In this document: positions 11,441 to 24,090 of the stretch, piece by piece
Numbering within the stretch: position 1 is the stretch's first letter
Layout of the letters: every line of letters starts with the position of its first letter
Assembly: GCF_014805625.2 (NCBI RefSeq)
Contig: NW_023998415.1
Span: 3,419,149 to 3,483,148, forward strand
Source of the DNA: Glossina fuscipes
Taxonomy: Eukaryota > Arthropoda > Insecta > Diptera > Glossinidae
DNA length: 64,000 nucleotides
Reading direction: 5' to 3'
Translations under genes and position numbers: made by a program
Notes under the pieces: model-generated
Database searches by the model: none
What the model was told of the DNA's origin: nothing
Seen by the model: only the letters and a program-made list of their open reading frames with translations

Positions 11441-14400
11441 CTTAAGTGATAATTTAAAGTTTTTCTTATTCATGTTTTTCCCTTAGACACCAAAATCACC
11501 TAAATCGAAGCAAGATTCGACCGTAATTAACAAAAAACTATAGATAAATAAATTCGATTATGTTAACGTGGCGTTTAGTTCACGCAATCATCGGCAAGAT
11601 GATACTAATCGGAACATAAAACCATGTTCAAGCTCATATGCCATACACGATATATATCGAACGCGTAGCTCTTCATTCTTGATAAAATAATGCGTGTAAG
11701 TATATACATATACATAGAGGAAGGGCGATAAAAAATCGAATTAATCGGAATATGAGTTTTCTTTGTGCCGACCGCTAAAGCTCAGGCTATACAAGACTCC
11801 AACGGTTGACAACGAAAATTCATCCTATATACTTAATGCATTTACATATCAACAGGCGATTTGGTCTTGTGTTCTTTTTTTTGTCGAATATTACACAAGA
11901 GCGTTACAATTTTTGCGACAACCCAATAGATATTTTCGATTACTAACTAATATTAGCGTTAGGCAGAGAGTTTCTTGATGAATGGTCAACATTTTCATTA
12001 AACGTAATTAAACGCACAACATTTTTCATAAGAGGAAGAATTTGGGAATGGGATTTTGTTACATTTACTTTTGTATTACTTTCAACCAACTCATGCAATA
12101 TACTCAGGCATTTGCTCATCTTGCCAGCGATTTCACCAATTGACTCAGTTCATATGATATCCAATCAGTGTAAATTCTCGAAAATGTGTTGCAATGAAAT
12201 AGAAACATAATAATATATTTATTTGTATATGTATATATATATATATATATCTATGTATATATATGGTTATTTATATTACATTTATGGTTAGAATAAAATG
12301 ATTTAATTTGCCACAAAACAGAACAAACTCATCGCTTCTCATTGATAATCATTGCTCCCTTGATACATTAAGCCATGTAATCACATACAATTTTTATATT
12401 TTCAAAATTTATTTGACAATTAAATGAGAAAACAAACAAATAACTGACGTTTACATATGCAAGCATATGTACATAGATTTTTACATGCATGTCCATAATT
12501 CACGTAATTTTAACATAAAACAAATCAAGCAGAATTGTTATTGATAATATTATAGTGAAAGCATTTTTAATTTATACCCTATTTTTCATAACGAAAAAAA
12601 AGAAAAAAAAAATTATAATAATAATAATAACATACAAATAACAAACATAAAACACAATAATTCTCTAGTGTTAAGAGTACAATAAATTGACATAATAATG
12701 CAGTTACTGGGCCATTTTCCAGTTCCCTTTCAACAGAATGCTCTTCAAACGGATGCGTGTTTGTGCATTTATGGCAGTGCGTGCATTTAAATGAAAAGAT
12801 TTGCCTGATTAATTAAATAAACCAGCCGTATAACACACATTTTAAAGTAAATACAATTACAGCATGTATATAATTAAATAATGCAGTAAATAAATGCAGC
12901 CGTACTTAATCTTTTTCACTTGAAAGCCCAAAATCAGACTTAAGAACATCAATTTACACATTTTCTCTGTAAGTAAGCAAAGACAATATTATCGTTTTTG
13001 TTGTTAAGCCAATCGACGAACTGTCCACGGGACACTTTTACAGAATGTTGTAATTGGTAGGTGGTAGGTGGTAGGTGGTAGGTGGTCTTCGGCTGATGTA
13101 CATCATCGATCTTCATTTCTTTGTGGATAGGGATAGAGATCTCCTTTAGAGTGAGGAGATGGAGAACACGAACATTTCTCACGAGCATGCAGCCATATAG
13201 CATTGCTAATAATCGATTTATTATAATGCATAAGATAATGAAATAATTTCAAGAAAATCCATTTTTGAAAACTTTAAGAGTCCGTCTGTGAAGCTATTTA
13301 AATATTGAACGTACTATTGGTAAAATTGGGCCAGATTAACGGAGGACAATCCTTGAAAATTGGCTTCATCAAGTCCCTTCTGGTAAAACGATCCAACTAC
13401 ATCGAACTTACTTCAAACACCACGACTGTTTTAAAAAGTTGTTCGCAGATTAGCGTAATGTCTTTGATAATACATACAACATACAAATAGAGTAAGTGTA
13501 CTTTTTTATTTTTAATTTCATGTGACGCGGCTTAAAAATCAGTTTGCTTTTGGTAACAATTTGATATGCACTCCATATTACATCTGATTTATACCGAAGC
13601 AAACGGAACGAGCGATCAAACAGTTTTTAGATATCCTACAAAATATTTCTGGCGAAAAAGACACGAAGCTAATTTAGACCTTAGTTCGCTTTAGACGCAT
13701 GATTTTGTAATTCTACAATATACGGGACAATGATTTTACGCCTAAGTGTATCTTCATACCTCGACCGATTTACCTATATATTATTGGAATTCTCAACACC
13801 AGTGAATAAACAGTGTATGGAGGTGAAAATTGTTGCCTATAGTCCTAAATGAAAAAGTATTCCCAAAAAGGCCGTAAATCTCAAAACGTAGTTAGCAATA
13901 ATTGACTAGAAATTTGGCATAAGGGCACTGCGAGATGTAAACCATTGCGACACACTCATGACTAATACAAGACTGTGTGGTTTTTATAAAATTGTTTAGA
14001 GTGGCCAGGAGATCGTCACCAAGAGCGAAATTTTATTTACATAAATACCGTACATATTGAGTTTGTAAAGCGTTAATAGCATTCCAAGAAATTAGACAGC
14101 GGAAAAGCAGAAGACTAAGTTAACGCACCACACCGAAATGGCCATCCACTGATGTGTACGGGGTATGTACAACTTTACTTTCCGTTAAACTGTTCACGGA
14201 TGCACCGTTTGTAAGGCAATGCGAAGTCACCATCTGAATGCTGGAAAGGTATGGCCTCTCCCTAGTGATCGGTCGAATCGAATGAAAAATAAATCCTTGG
14301 GGCCTACACTTTGACAACATCTGCCACACGGCGAAGTAGACAATAAATGATAAAATCACTTATCTATTGCAATTACAATTTAACGGGGCGCCTCTATAGA

Positions 14401-15831
14401 AACAGTCAAATATCAATTATTTACGTCATAATTAACTCGAACGTGATATAATTAATATCAGTTTATATCGTCTATAAAATTTTATATCACTTTTTCTCTC
14501 TTTTCGCTTGTAAATTCTAATGAAATGACTCTTTCTCTCTTAGCTTATTGCATTAACATATCTGTAAAGTGTCTGCTATAGTGCGTTCACGAAAGAATGA
14601 AAACAAAAGATTGAAGAATAATCCCGATGACTCTCGAACACAAGATATAAACGATACGCAACGTATCGTAATAATCGCTTTGACAAGTTTGTTAATGAAG
14701 TTTGGTTTTTACAATTTATGTTATTTACGATTTATTTAACAGATCGTGAAAGAAAATAGAAAATTAATTTTACAAACCTCTTAAGAGCTTACATTGTTGT
14801 TGCTTCTTTCATTGCAGTGAAAATTCTGTTTTGCTCAAAGTTTTAATCATACAACGAACGAGCACCATTTAAATAATCTTCTATAAAATATTCATTAATA
14901 AATTGAGAAAAATTTCGCATAATTAAGATTAACTTTGATCTGATTGTATACCAACAAGTACAGCTGTTAGTCAAAATCATCGTTGTTGGGTGAAGCAATA
15001 CCAGCCCAATACTGCCAATCAGATTATAAATGCTTCGTACAAACGACAACCAATGCAAAGTTTACTTCGTTGACTTATACGAATGGTTAAAAATCCTGCA
15101 ACTATCAACTATTGAATAAGAAAGAGTTATAGTTTCATAAATTCACTAACCTTCATGCTGCAGAAAGACGAACAAAACTTCTTGTCTTCGCTTGGTATCT
15201 TTTTTAATTTCCACACACGTGCCCTAACATGAAATGAATAGAAATAACAGGTTGTTCATAAAACTTATAACAGATACCGGAATGATAAACATTACATTTG
15301 ATTACCACAGTAATGTGACGGTAATGTAACCTAAGCTATTTCACATGTATATATATATATGTATATATATATAATAATTTATATAATTTAATAATGTGAG
15401 AAAATTTTACTCCGTCCTTCCTTTCGGAAACAAAACACATACAGACACAGCTTTAGAATTAATTGACATCGTATCAATCATAATTTGTCTTTAATTTATT
15501 CATAAACAAATAAAAAAAAGAAAAAATTTTATTTATTGGAAAATCATTACCGCCACACTTTATAGGTTGTTCCGGAACGTCTGTGTAAACTTTTCATTAC
15601 ATCCCAATAAGAATTCATATTTATTTGTGGAACTCCTGACAATATTTAAATTTAGATATTTAAAAATATTTGTACACAACGTACACATACAATGTTCTAT
15701 TCTATATGCAGGGATGCCGCGCATAACACGATACTTTTCAAACACAATTTCGCTACAACACATTACAACATTTGCGAGTGTTGTAACACGATTTTAATAT
15801 AATACTTCTGTGACGCGCAAAGGGGCTTAAC
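11441..15831. other. Gene-free stretch
   Basis: No gene is recognised. It contains an interrupted (AT)n near 12230-12265, A-rich and (TAA)n runs near 12593-12630, a short minisatellite at 13056-13086, and TA-rich patches near 15347-15374. The 79-residue minus-strand frame at 14120-14359 and the 84-residue one at 12949-13203 have no motif I recognise. Confidence 0.5.
13056..13086. repeat. Short minisatellite, GTAGGTG unit
   Basis: About four tandem copies of a 7-base GGTAGGT-type unit, which is G-rich on the plus strand and stands out from the AT-rich flanks. Confidence 0.85.
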
Positions 15832-16045
15832 GTAGATCGATCTTTTATTATACCAATCGATTCAGAAATTTGCTATCTGTCTGTCTGTCTGTCTGTCCGA
15901 GTGAGGTCTGTCCATATAAATTTGTGTTCAATCTATAGGTCACAATTTTTGAAATATTTTAATGAAATTTGGTACACTGATATGCTTTGACGCAAAGACG
16001 AACCGTACTGAAAATACTTCGGAATAGTCCCCCATATAACACATG
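15832..16045 (-). repeat. INE-1/DINE-1-like dispersed repeat, copy 2
   Basis: The reverse complement lines up with the 59.7-kb copy across its length. It shows CGAAGTATTTTCAGTACGGT, then ATCAGTGTACCAAATTTCAT, AAATATTTCAAAAATTGTGA, a GACAGACAGACAGACAGA expansion, CTGAATCGATTGGTATAATA and AAAGATCGATC. The (CTGT)n at 15876-15899 is an expansion of the GGACAGAC block found in the other copies. Confidence 0.72.
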
Positions 16046-16249
16046 TTACATGATTAACTGTAGAGTGGTGTAGTGGGTATCTGATGATGCGTCGCGACCC
16101 TCTTTAGTCTTTTTAAATATTCATTTATACGTATCGTTGACACGATAAATTAAGCTATCATAAAATTTCATTCCTTAAGACTTGGTTTCGATACAATACA
16201 ATGTATAGTGTCGTGATTTATATTACCGTATATCCAAGTTTACATTATA

Positions 16250-17443
16250 TTAGTTTGGGGAAAAAGAAATCCATTATTTTTATATGAACTTCAGGACTTT
16301 ATTTAACATGCTTCGGATTGTCCGATTTGGGTCAAATATGCACCGTTTTGTTGTATGATTTGTTGCCATTTTAAAGGTAACTTCCAAATGCCTCTCTCAT
16401 AGAAGTCCTGGTCTCTATTTGCAAAAGAAACTCTAGTAGTCGATTTTCACAATCCTCCCTAGATTCCAATTTTTTATCATTAAAGAAATTTTGCAATGCA
16501 AGAAAAAGATGATAATCGCTTGGTGCCAAGTCCGGACTGTATGGCGGATGCATTAAAACTTCCCAACCAAGCTCCCGAAGTTTCTGGCGAGTCACTGTAG
16601 ATGTGTGTGGCCTAGCGTTGTCCTGGTGGAACACGACACCTCTCCTGTTGGCCAATTCTGGCCGTTTCTGGTCAATCGCTATCTTCAAACCGTCCAGTTG
16701 TTGACAGTAGAGATCAGAATTTAGCGTTTGGCCATATGGAAGCAACTCATAATAAATAATCCCCTTCCAGTCCCACCAAATGCGTAGCAAAACCTTCCTG
16801 ACCGTTTGACGTGCTTCACCGCTCTTTGACCATGATCGTTTTCGCACAGGGTTATCGTATGTGATCCATTTCTCGTCTCCAGTCATCAGCCGTTTAAGAA
16901 ATGGGTCTATGTCATTCCGTTTGGCCAAGGCTTCGCAGATGGAAATTCGATCCATCATGTTGTTTTCTGTTAATTGGTGTGGCACCCAAACATCGAGCTT
17001 CTTTTTGAATCCAGCTTGGTGTAAATGGTTTAAAACTGTTTTATGGTCGATTTTTAGCTCCTGGATGTTAAGACTGCTAACATGCCGGTCAACTTCGATC
17101 ATTTCTCCTACGAAACCAAAATTGCACATAATTGGCTGTTACAGTATCGGAACCATAAACACCATTCACAATTTTAGCCGCCTGGCTTGCATTTTCGCTT
17201 TTGTCAAAGAAAAACTGTAAAATGTACCGAATTTTCTCTTTGTTCACTTCCATTTTTAACACGCTGTAACTCACAACTGAATGCACCAAACAAAAAACAG
17301 AGAAACAAAAGAATTTTTTTTACTGCGAAATGTCACCTTTCCAACGAGCATAAATCTGAAATTGTTTGATCGATACTTTACGAGAAATCTATCAGTGCAG
17401 CCATCTACCGAAAAAATAATGGATTTCTTTTTCCCCAAACTAA
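16250..17443 (-). mobile_element. Mariner transposon copy 1, complete with terminal repeats
   Basis: A 1194-bp element bounded by about 30-bp inverted terminal repeats: TTAGTTTGGGGAAAAAGAAA at 16250 and its complement ending at 17443. It is flanked on both sides by TA (16248-16249 and 17444-17445), the mariner target-site duplication. It encodes a mariner transposase on the minus strand, so its 5' end is at 17443. It shares an internal deletion with the plus-strand copy at 54885-56098. Protein wording (MEVNKEKIRYIL; WVPHQLTE; RKRSWS) is closest to the mellifera/rosa-type mariners as I remember them, but the subfamily is not certain. The terminal repeats look intact, so it could in principle be mobilised in trans. 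That is inference. Confidence 0.93.
16371..17253 (-). pseudogene. Mariner transposase, two-frame pseudogene (copy 1)
   Basis: The N-terminal part starts at 17253 (MEVNKEKIRYILQFFFDK) and runs through the first helix-turn-helix to YVQFWFRR, where the frame ends. The second part, from about 17129 in another frame, holds the second DNA-binding helix (ELKIDHKTVLNHL), the WVPHQLTE linker motif and all three catalytic aspartates: TGDEKW, HQDNARPH and SPDLAPSDY. There are 34 residues between the last two aspartates, which is the mariner DD34D signature. About 25-28 residues expected between FWFRR and EMIEVDRH (the RSG-x-F-x-x-K-D-A-P-R-x-G-R-P linker) are missing, which also shifts the frame. A further 3-base deletion lies near the NIQELK motif, and a 1-base loss near 16380 ends the protein early. 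The catalytic core is intact but unlinked from the N-terminal DNA-binding part. Confidence 0.9.
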
Positions 17444-17521
17444 TATTATTCTATATTATACCTTTTTTTGTATAAATAAATAAAACAGTTCCGTATAATG
17501 CGTTGTTATACAGGAGACGCC

Positions 17522-17561
<40 letters not shown>

Positions 17562-18015
17562 AGGTTTATATACATAGATATATACACGAATATATATATA
17601 TGTAATATTTTTCAATAATTTGTGGATATTAGCTCAGGTTTACTCATTTTATTTTCACGTTGTTCATCGTGTAAAAGTTTTTCAAGGTGTTTGTGCGATT
17701 ATTCCATAGTATTTATTATTATTACTATTATTATTGTATAGAACTGTACATGTATATACACGGCTGCAAAATATATATATATTCACTTGAAACGAATCTT
17801 AGTTACCTTTTCTGTCCATCTGTCGATTTGTTGTTGGCCATCTTACTATTCCAATAATATAAAAATAAAGCAACGTTGTCTGCCCACAACCACGTCGTGC
17901 GTTAGTTTACAAATCGTATTGAACTAAAAGTTAATAATATTGATTTTTTATGAATAGAGTAAGAACGTTGAGAGTCAAAACCTAAGTCAGACGCTATAGA
18001 ACTGTCGTGGTTGTT
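17444..18015. other. Gene-free stretch with (AT)n
   Basis: Contains the microsatellite (AT)n at 17524-17558, further AT-rich patches to about 17600, and (TTA)n near 17716-17735. No gene is recognised. Confidence 0.6.
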
Positions 18016-18250
18016 TTTATGCCCTAAACTACTTGTGGTGCAAGGGCATACTCAGTTTGGACGGGTGGATATGTGCAACGCCCAAGAAAACTTTCTAGAA
18101 AATCACGTTTTAATCGATTCCGAACTACTTTGTGAATTTTTCGGCAAATATTGCTAATCTTTCCCTCAATCTTATAGTTTTTAGACTGTCCGAGTGAACA
18201 TCACAATCGAATCGATGCAATTAATATACTCACCATCCGGTGCTAGATGT
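18016..18250 (-). repeat. INE-1/DINE-1-like dispersed repeat, copy 3 (terminal part)
   Basis: Begins with TGCCCTAAACTACTTGTGGT and CAAGGGCATACTCAGTTTGG, then GTGCAACGCCCAAGAAAAC. These are the terminal and subterminal blocks of the family in reverse orientation. The end can form a small stem, with a TRCCCT/AGGGCA pairing. The exact inner boundary is unclear. Confidence 0.6.
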
Positions 18251-19538
18251 AGGAGAAAAAAGTTTCAACTTGGCGTAACCAGGTTACTACCAATTAGGTC
18301 AATTGATTGAAATTGGCACCTGTTACCACACACATTAAATGAATTTCCAAAGTTTTGCGAAAGTTTACGAAACTTAGTAAAATATTAAGAAAATACTTTA
18401 AACTAACATCAAATAGTGAGGCATTGAATATGTAATAAAAATGTGCGAATAATAGTAGACTAGAAGATACTACAAATAGAAGAATCAATCTCAATCTAGC
18501 ATTGTCTCTATATCCCCTGTAGCTCTTGTTTCGACAATTGCGATCACGGTTCAAAATTTGCTACTTGTCTATATGTATGTATACATATCGATATCGCCAT
18601 TCAATGATTTGAAAAGCATTTGAAGGAGAACGCGCCTCACGATAAATACTGCTAATATAATAAATTGTTTTCAAAAGTGTGGCCATGTTATAATGCCATG
18701 GATGGCGGGATCTCCTACGGACATCATGGGCCGGAGGGGATCGTTAGGTAGAGCAGGGTAGAGAATGGTCCTGGGCTGAAAATATCCCCATTCGGTAAGT
18801 TAGGCTGCGTTCGTCCTTGTAACAGTTTAAGGGTAAGCACGTGCTATTCATTTAGACATAACCGTCTGAGGGGATCGTATATGAAACGCTCGCCTCGTAC
18901 ATCTCACAAACTAGCTAGCTCAGTATAGGCACGCACATCAGTCCGCTCCAGCCTTCGATCCTCACAAAGCGGCCCTGAACAGTGACCCCAAAAATATCAA
19001 ATTTTTTTCTTTTGTAGATGAAAGAAAAACTGGCCCTACACGAAGTTTAGTCAAGTAGACCTTGAAATATTTTTGAAAATCACTAAAGTGTCCTTCTCTG
19101 AATAGATGAGGGTATACTAGATTTGCACATCTGACACTTTTTAGAGATTGTTACCTTGATAGACCAGCAAGGTATCAAGCCTGCATATACATCAAATGAA
19201 GTGAACATATGCACGTGTTCTCATTAAGCGTAAGATTGTCAGTTCGATCATGTGCCTACTTGCTTATCTGTTTTACGATCTGACGCTCGCTGTCAAAAGA
19301 TTTAGAAAAGAATACTGATGCTTGACCTGGACATGATTACAAACCACGAAGTAAATTTAAAAAAAAGGCGTTCTACCTCTCGCCTCACCTACCTCACTTA
19401 AAATAAACAAAACAATCATAACTCATAAATTGTAAATAATAAATTATACCAGAAATTAACTCACGTGGGAGGGCCATCTGGAACATCACCAAGAAGACGG
19501 GAATGATCCAACCTCTCAACAATACAGCAAAAAGAATA
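18251..19538. other. Gene-free stretch, partly less AT-rich
   Basis: No gene is recognised. The segment at about 18690-18990 is noticeably richer in G and C than its surroundings (for example GGGCCGGAGGGGATCG), but gives no coherent frame or repeat match within the window. Confidence 0.45.
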
Positions 19539-20076
19539 TTAGGTTGGAGAGAAAATTCTGTCGTATTTTATATAGGCAGGTAATTTTTCTTGTAAATAAA
19601 AAAAACATCTGGGTAGTGAGGCATTCGGATTTTTTTTGTTTTTTTAGCTGCTGTATAATATAAAAAGGAATCTTTTTTTACCATCCATCATTTACTTGTG
19701 ATATTTAAAGTGAAAAACATGTCAGTAGATAAAATGCATTTATGACACTGCATTTTGTATGAATTTCAAAAAGGAAACAACGCATCGGTTACATGTAAAA
19801 ATTGATGTGCGGTATTTTGAAAAGATATTGTAAATGCTCGCACTTGTTAGAAATGGTTTAGCAAATTTGGTTCCGGGGATCTGAGCCTCCAAGAAAGTGA
19901 TCGATAATGATGTTTTGCGATCCATGTTGGAAAATAATCCACACTTAGCAAGTCGACAAATTGCAGAAGAATTAGGCATTCATCATACTACTGTTGGAGA
20001 TCACAATAAATCTCTTGCGTTTGTGTTAAAGCAAAGTACATGAATAAAATACGAGAGAACTTCCCCTCCAACCAAT
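19539..20076 (+). mobile_element. Short deleted mariner (about 0.54 kb) with terminal repeats
   Basis: The left end TTAGGTTGGAGAGAAAATTC (19539, preceded by TA) is matched by the reverse complement of the right end, GGTTGGAGGGGAAGTTCTCG...TATTTTAT (20043-20076). This gives terminal repeats of about 30 bp with several mismatches. Inside is only the N-terminal portion of a mariner transposase: pieces of the first helix-turn-helix (CNMKFQK-like region at 19757-19830) and the block DNDVLRSMLENNPHLASRQI followed by AEELGIHHTTVGDH, the second helix-turn-helix. Immediately after KQST the sequence runs into the right terminal repeat. The whole catalytic domain has been deleted, so this is a MITE-like non-autonomous derivative. 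Its lineage is different from the 16.2-kb mariner, with different terminal repeats and wording. Confidence 0.8.
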
Positions 20077-20994
20077 TAACTTACAGATAATGAAAAACGC
20101 TGATCTAAAATTCTTTTTAATATCAGTTAGCACGGATCATAAGGCTATTACTCCCAAATGCAATAAAATATTCTGCGATGTGCGAAGGTAAACTAGATAT
20201 GTTTGCACTAAAGTTTAATTTTCTATCCGAAATTTGTGAGACATTTGCCGTCGTAACAAAAGCCATCTGGAGAGATATGCTTAGAGTAATGTAGAAACTT
20301 ACATATCGTGTCTTGTGTTTGTGTTGCTGAGCCCTCCAAACGTTACGAAAATAATGCAATGCAATAGATGTTAACGCCTGTTTATAGCGAAGCAGAATTT
20401 ATACAAAGTTGTTTTTAAAAAATGAATTCATTCAGATTTTACTTGCTTATATTAAAACGAAATGAGAGGAAAGAAGAAAAGACCTTTAAAGGTCTTTCTA
20501 TCTATAACGAAAGAATAAAAAAATTGGATTGACTTACTCGCTAAATATAAATGACTTCCTCTATAAATATAAATAAATTATTTAAAAAAAACATACTTGC
20601 TCTAAATTCTTATCAAATATCTTTGCCCTAATGTTATATATCATTACAAAAAAAGGTTTTTTATGCGTAACGAATACACGCAATGAAATATCTATGTACA
20701 TATAAAAATGTTGAAAAAGTTGACATTCTACACATCTAGCATAATAAACTAGCTTTGATTTTTCATAACTGGAGGCAAATTCATTGATTAACCTACTACG
20801 AAAAAAGGTTCAAAATAAGTAAAAAAACAAGGGGGAAAAAACACAAGAACATTATAGACGGGTAAAGTTGCCTATTGGATACCTTACACCACTTTCTCTG
20901 ATACAGTTATTCACTCGTATTAATAATAATACAACGTGGGCTATAAATTATATTCATACAAAGGCATACATTTAAGGAACAGTTATATAAGAGA
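20077..20994. other. Gene-free stretch
   Basis: No gene is recognised. GGATACCTTACACCACTTTC at 20878-20897 resembles the outer end of the INE-1-like repeat in reverse orientation. It may mark a truncated minus-strand copy next to the plus-strand copy at 20995. It is too short to assert. Confidence 0.4.
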
Positions 20995-21400
20995 TGGTTC
21001 AAAAAATTGCCCCATTGAACCAACTTTTTCGCACTACTTTAGAACGTACAAGTACTAACTATTACAGAGCGAGTTCTTTCGAGAAACTCTGAAAATTGCA
21101 ATTTTTTTTCATATAACGGATTTTTCAAAATGTTATATGGGGAGTAGTCAAAAAAATGGGCCAATCCAAAGCTTGCTTAATAGCTTTCGTTGTTGAGTTA
21201 AAGCACGTCAGTGCATCAAGTTTTATAAAAAATATCTCAAAAATTGCAATCTGTAGCTTCAACGCAAATTTACATGGACAATCAGCGGACGGATGGATAC
21301 ACAGACAGGGAGATAGACAGGCTTAGATCGATTAAGAAAATGCTTCTGAATCCATCGGTGAAATAGAACTTGGATCTATTTAAAGACCTTCTGCGTGTCA
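20995..21400 (+). repeat. INE-1/DINE-1-like dispersed repeat, copy 4 (longest)
   Basis: Blocks in order: ATATGGGGAGTAGTCAAAAA, ATGGGCCAATCCAAAGC, AAGCACGTCAGTGCATCAAG, AAAATATCTCAAAAATTGCA, ATGGACAATCAGCGGACGG, a CAGACAGGGAGATAGACAGG stretch, TTAGATCGATTAAGAAAATG, and GAATCCATCGGTG, then TTGGATCTATTTAAAGACCT. The 59.7-kb and 26.1-kb copies give the same order, which defines the internal structure of the family. Confidence 0.75.
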
Positions 21401-24004
21401 CATACGTGCACACAAACTGTATATACCATATATTGAAAGTAGTGAAAAAACAATATAGGCTTTTATGCAGCTAAGTAAGCAAGAAAATTGCGTTCGGCTT
21501 AAGAAGAACGTTAAATACCAACTACACGAGAGAGTAGTGCAGTGTTTGCTAATTGTAGGTACGTATCTGAACGAATCAATGAAGATTTGTAGCCTTAGAA
21601 GAATTGTAGCCTTAATAAGTTTGTCCATTTCGGTCAAATAACTACACCTTGTTAGGAAAAACTAAAACTAGTTTTGGACTTTTGCTCTTGAGTTCCTCTT
21701 CTCTTAATATTCTAACGAACGAATATGCACTAATAGTGTTTGAATCTGACACTCATCAAGATCAGCTCGAGTTTATGCGATCTCAAAGATATGGTTACAA
21801 GCAGAATAAGAAAATAATCATACGTCCATGTTTTGTTAGCGAGCATGAAAAGGGCATACAAGAAAAAAAAAATCAACTTTCATCCAAAAAAGAGCAAAAC
21901 GTTTTCAAGTATGCTCACTATGTAATAGGCTTTCAAAGTAAACTTTATAAAATAAACAATCTTTGACTCAAAGCAAAGTGATGGAAAAAAAAAAAAAAGA
22001 GAAGAGAAGAAAATATGTGACCTGCTCCGACACATACAGCATATAATAACGTTTAATACGACCAAAGGCAATCTGTTGAATGCGATAATAAACAAATTTG
22101 CGGCGAACAAAGTTAACCTCAAATCAAACAAAGTGAATAGAAAGGTCAAAAACAGTAGTAGAAAAGTCAAAGATATACACTTTATATTAAAGTTAAGAAG
22201 AAAAAATAGAAAACGAGTCAGATACGTTGTACGCAAGCACAACCCCAAACATTTCAAATAAATTTTTCTGTAAATTAAGTTATTTACGTAAATAACAATT
22301 TCTCAAAGAGCTATCCATTAACAGCTTTTATGAAACTACACTTAACGAAAGGACGTTTGTAATGTGTATGGTAAGTTGGGTAAGTTGGGCAAAAAAAAAT
22401 AAATAAAAAATTTAAGAAAGACTTTCTTTACACGAAGAGAGTGCTTTAATTCTAATGATTTTTTGGCAAACATTGTGAAAAAATGGAAAGGATTGCGCAT
22501 AGAACGCTTGAAATAATTTCCACCCTTCTGACAATTTACGAATTATGCAACGAAGAAGCGTTTCAAATTTCGAAGCTACCCATGATGAGGACTCATATTT
22601 CGATTTTATTATGAAAATTAAAGGACTGTAAAAGCATATCGGGTGTCATAAATTAAAACAAGTAATGATCGCGAGAACTCCCAACTGTTTGTTCACACAT
22701 TGCAGTTCAGTGCTTTCAACTTTTATTTGACAGGTTTTGAATTCGGTGGCCGGACGATGTTACAATGAAAATTTACTTACCTCTTCATCGTCATATTGCG
22801 ACCGTTTTTAACATCAGTTTAATAGCATGACGTGTAACAAATCATGGATCTATGTACACCAGTAGGAGCATGAGTAAAGAGCAGTCAACTCTATGACTAT
22901 TTTAAAAATTATTCACACTCGAGCCAGTTTGAGAAGAATGGTTCTCTGTTTTCTCGAAAAAGCCGATCGTATAGCAAACGTGCCTTTGGAGCAACGTAAA
23001 GCGAGCAATTTTGAATGATGCACAACGTGAAGTCTTTGATGGAATAGGGGAAACAGACGAATGGATCATTCTTTATCATGACAACGTGATCTTTTAAATA
23101 TCGCTTTTAACAATCGACGCAATACGCGAAGAATCGAATTAATAGATGAGTCCGCCTTACCTTCTTCTCTCCAATTGGCGTCCATTGACTTCTTGTTGTA
23201 ACCCAACGTCAAGGACAATCGGCGTGACCTGTAGGTCTAAAAAGAGAGTATTTTGAAAACCACTAATGCAACCGTTGATGCCAAACTAGTATTTCCTCAT
23301 TGCCATGCTCAAAATATAAATAGTAATAGAGTGTTCATGTTTCGACAAGCGGGCCTTTACAAAGCTTCATTAAAATAGTCAAAGATGTGTGTGCTGGTTA
23401 AATCCGCATTTACCTTTAAGTTCTTGCATTTTTAAGAAAACTAGCTTTCAAGAGACCTTCTTTTATTATTTCACGTTTTCTCAAATCAAGTTAATCGGAT
23501 TATTTTATTCAGCACACTTTTCATCTATTTTCATATTAATTTTATTGTTTTTTCTTAAATTTATGTTTATTATTATGTAATAATTTAATCTGCTTATATG
23601 TAATTTTTTTTCTCTTTCTCCTCTCTAAAACTAACCACTTGAATCGTTTGATATAATCACACAAACATACATTAATGTTGCAGAAAACTACTTCATCTCT
23701 ATGAACAAACTAAGAGAATTTTTAACGAACGCAGAACTTCTCTATTAATTGCTTGTTGTTTTAATATTGTTTTGCGTTCTATTAACACCTGTTTCCTTTC
23801 TTCCAAACATTGAATCGCTTAAACACATTCTTCAACATAATTGAAATGGTTGCAAGTTTCTTCAAGCCATTCCCGCAACCACAAACTCACTGGCGCACTT
23901 TGGCCATAACTGAAGTGCAAGTTAACAAGTGATTTCATTTAGATAAAGAACCAGCAAGTCTCCTATTTCCTTTGGCTTTGTCATTGTTTCTCTACTTATA
24001 CTCA
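21401..24004. other. Gene-free stretch
   Basis: No gene is supported. A basic 61-residue plus-strand frame at 22076-22261 and the 105-residue frame at 21649-21966 are Lys- and Asn-rich without motifs. The segment 22470-23350 has scattered protein-like words but no continuous homology that I can name. Confidence 0.45.
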
Positions 24005-24065
24005 TTTTACCAAAACGTTTGTAACGCCCAGAAGGAAACTTCAGAAACCGCACAATGTAATGAAT
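24005..24065 (-). repeat. INE-1/DINE-1-like repeat fragment, copy 5
   Basis: ACGTTTGTAACGCCCAGAAG followed by GAAACTTCAGAAACC is the reverse complement of the TTTCTGAAGCGTCCTTC...CGTTGCAAACGTG block of the plus-strand copy that begins less than 200 bases downstream. The two therefore form an inverted pair. Confidence 0.65.
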
Positions 24066-24067
24066 AT

Positions 24068-24090
24068 TCTTGATGATGATGATGATGATG
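24068..24090. repeat. (GAT)n trinucleotide repeat
   Basis: About seven GAT units directly following the INE-1-like fragment. In this family the corresponding region is a variable microsatellite. Confidence 0.9.

Noticed and set aside
18234..18242. A 9-nt exon (CACCGGATG) between TTTTTTCTCCTACATCTAG and GTGAGTATAT on the minus strand
   Set aside because: The splice signals are good, but 9 bases carry no coding evidence, and it adjoins an INE-1-like copy. Junction reads would be needed.
22470..23350. Possible transposase-like relic (ILYHDNV, and scattered words)
   Set aside because: Only isolated words match, with no ordered set of motifs as in the other mariner relics. A translated search could settle it.
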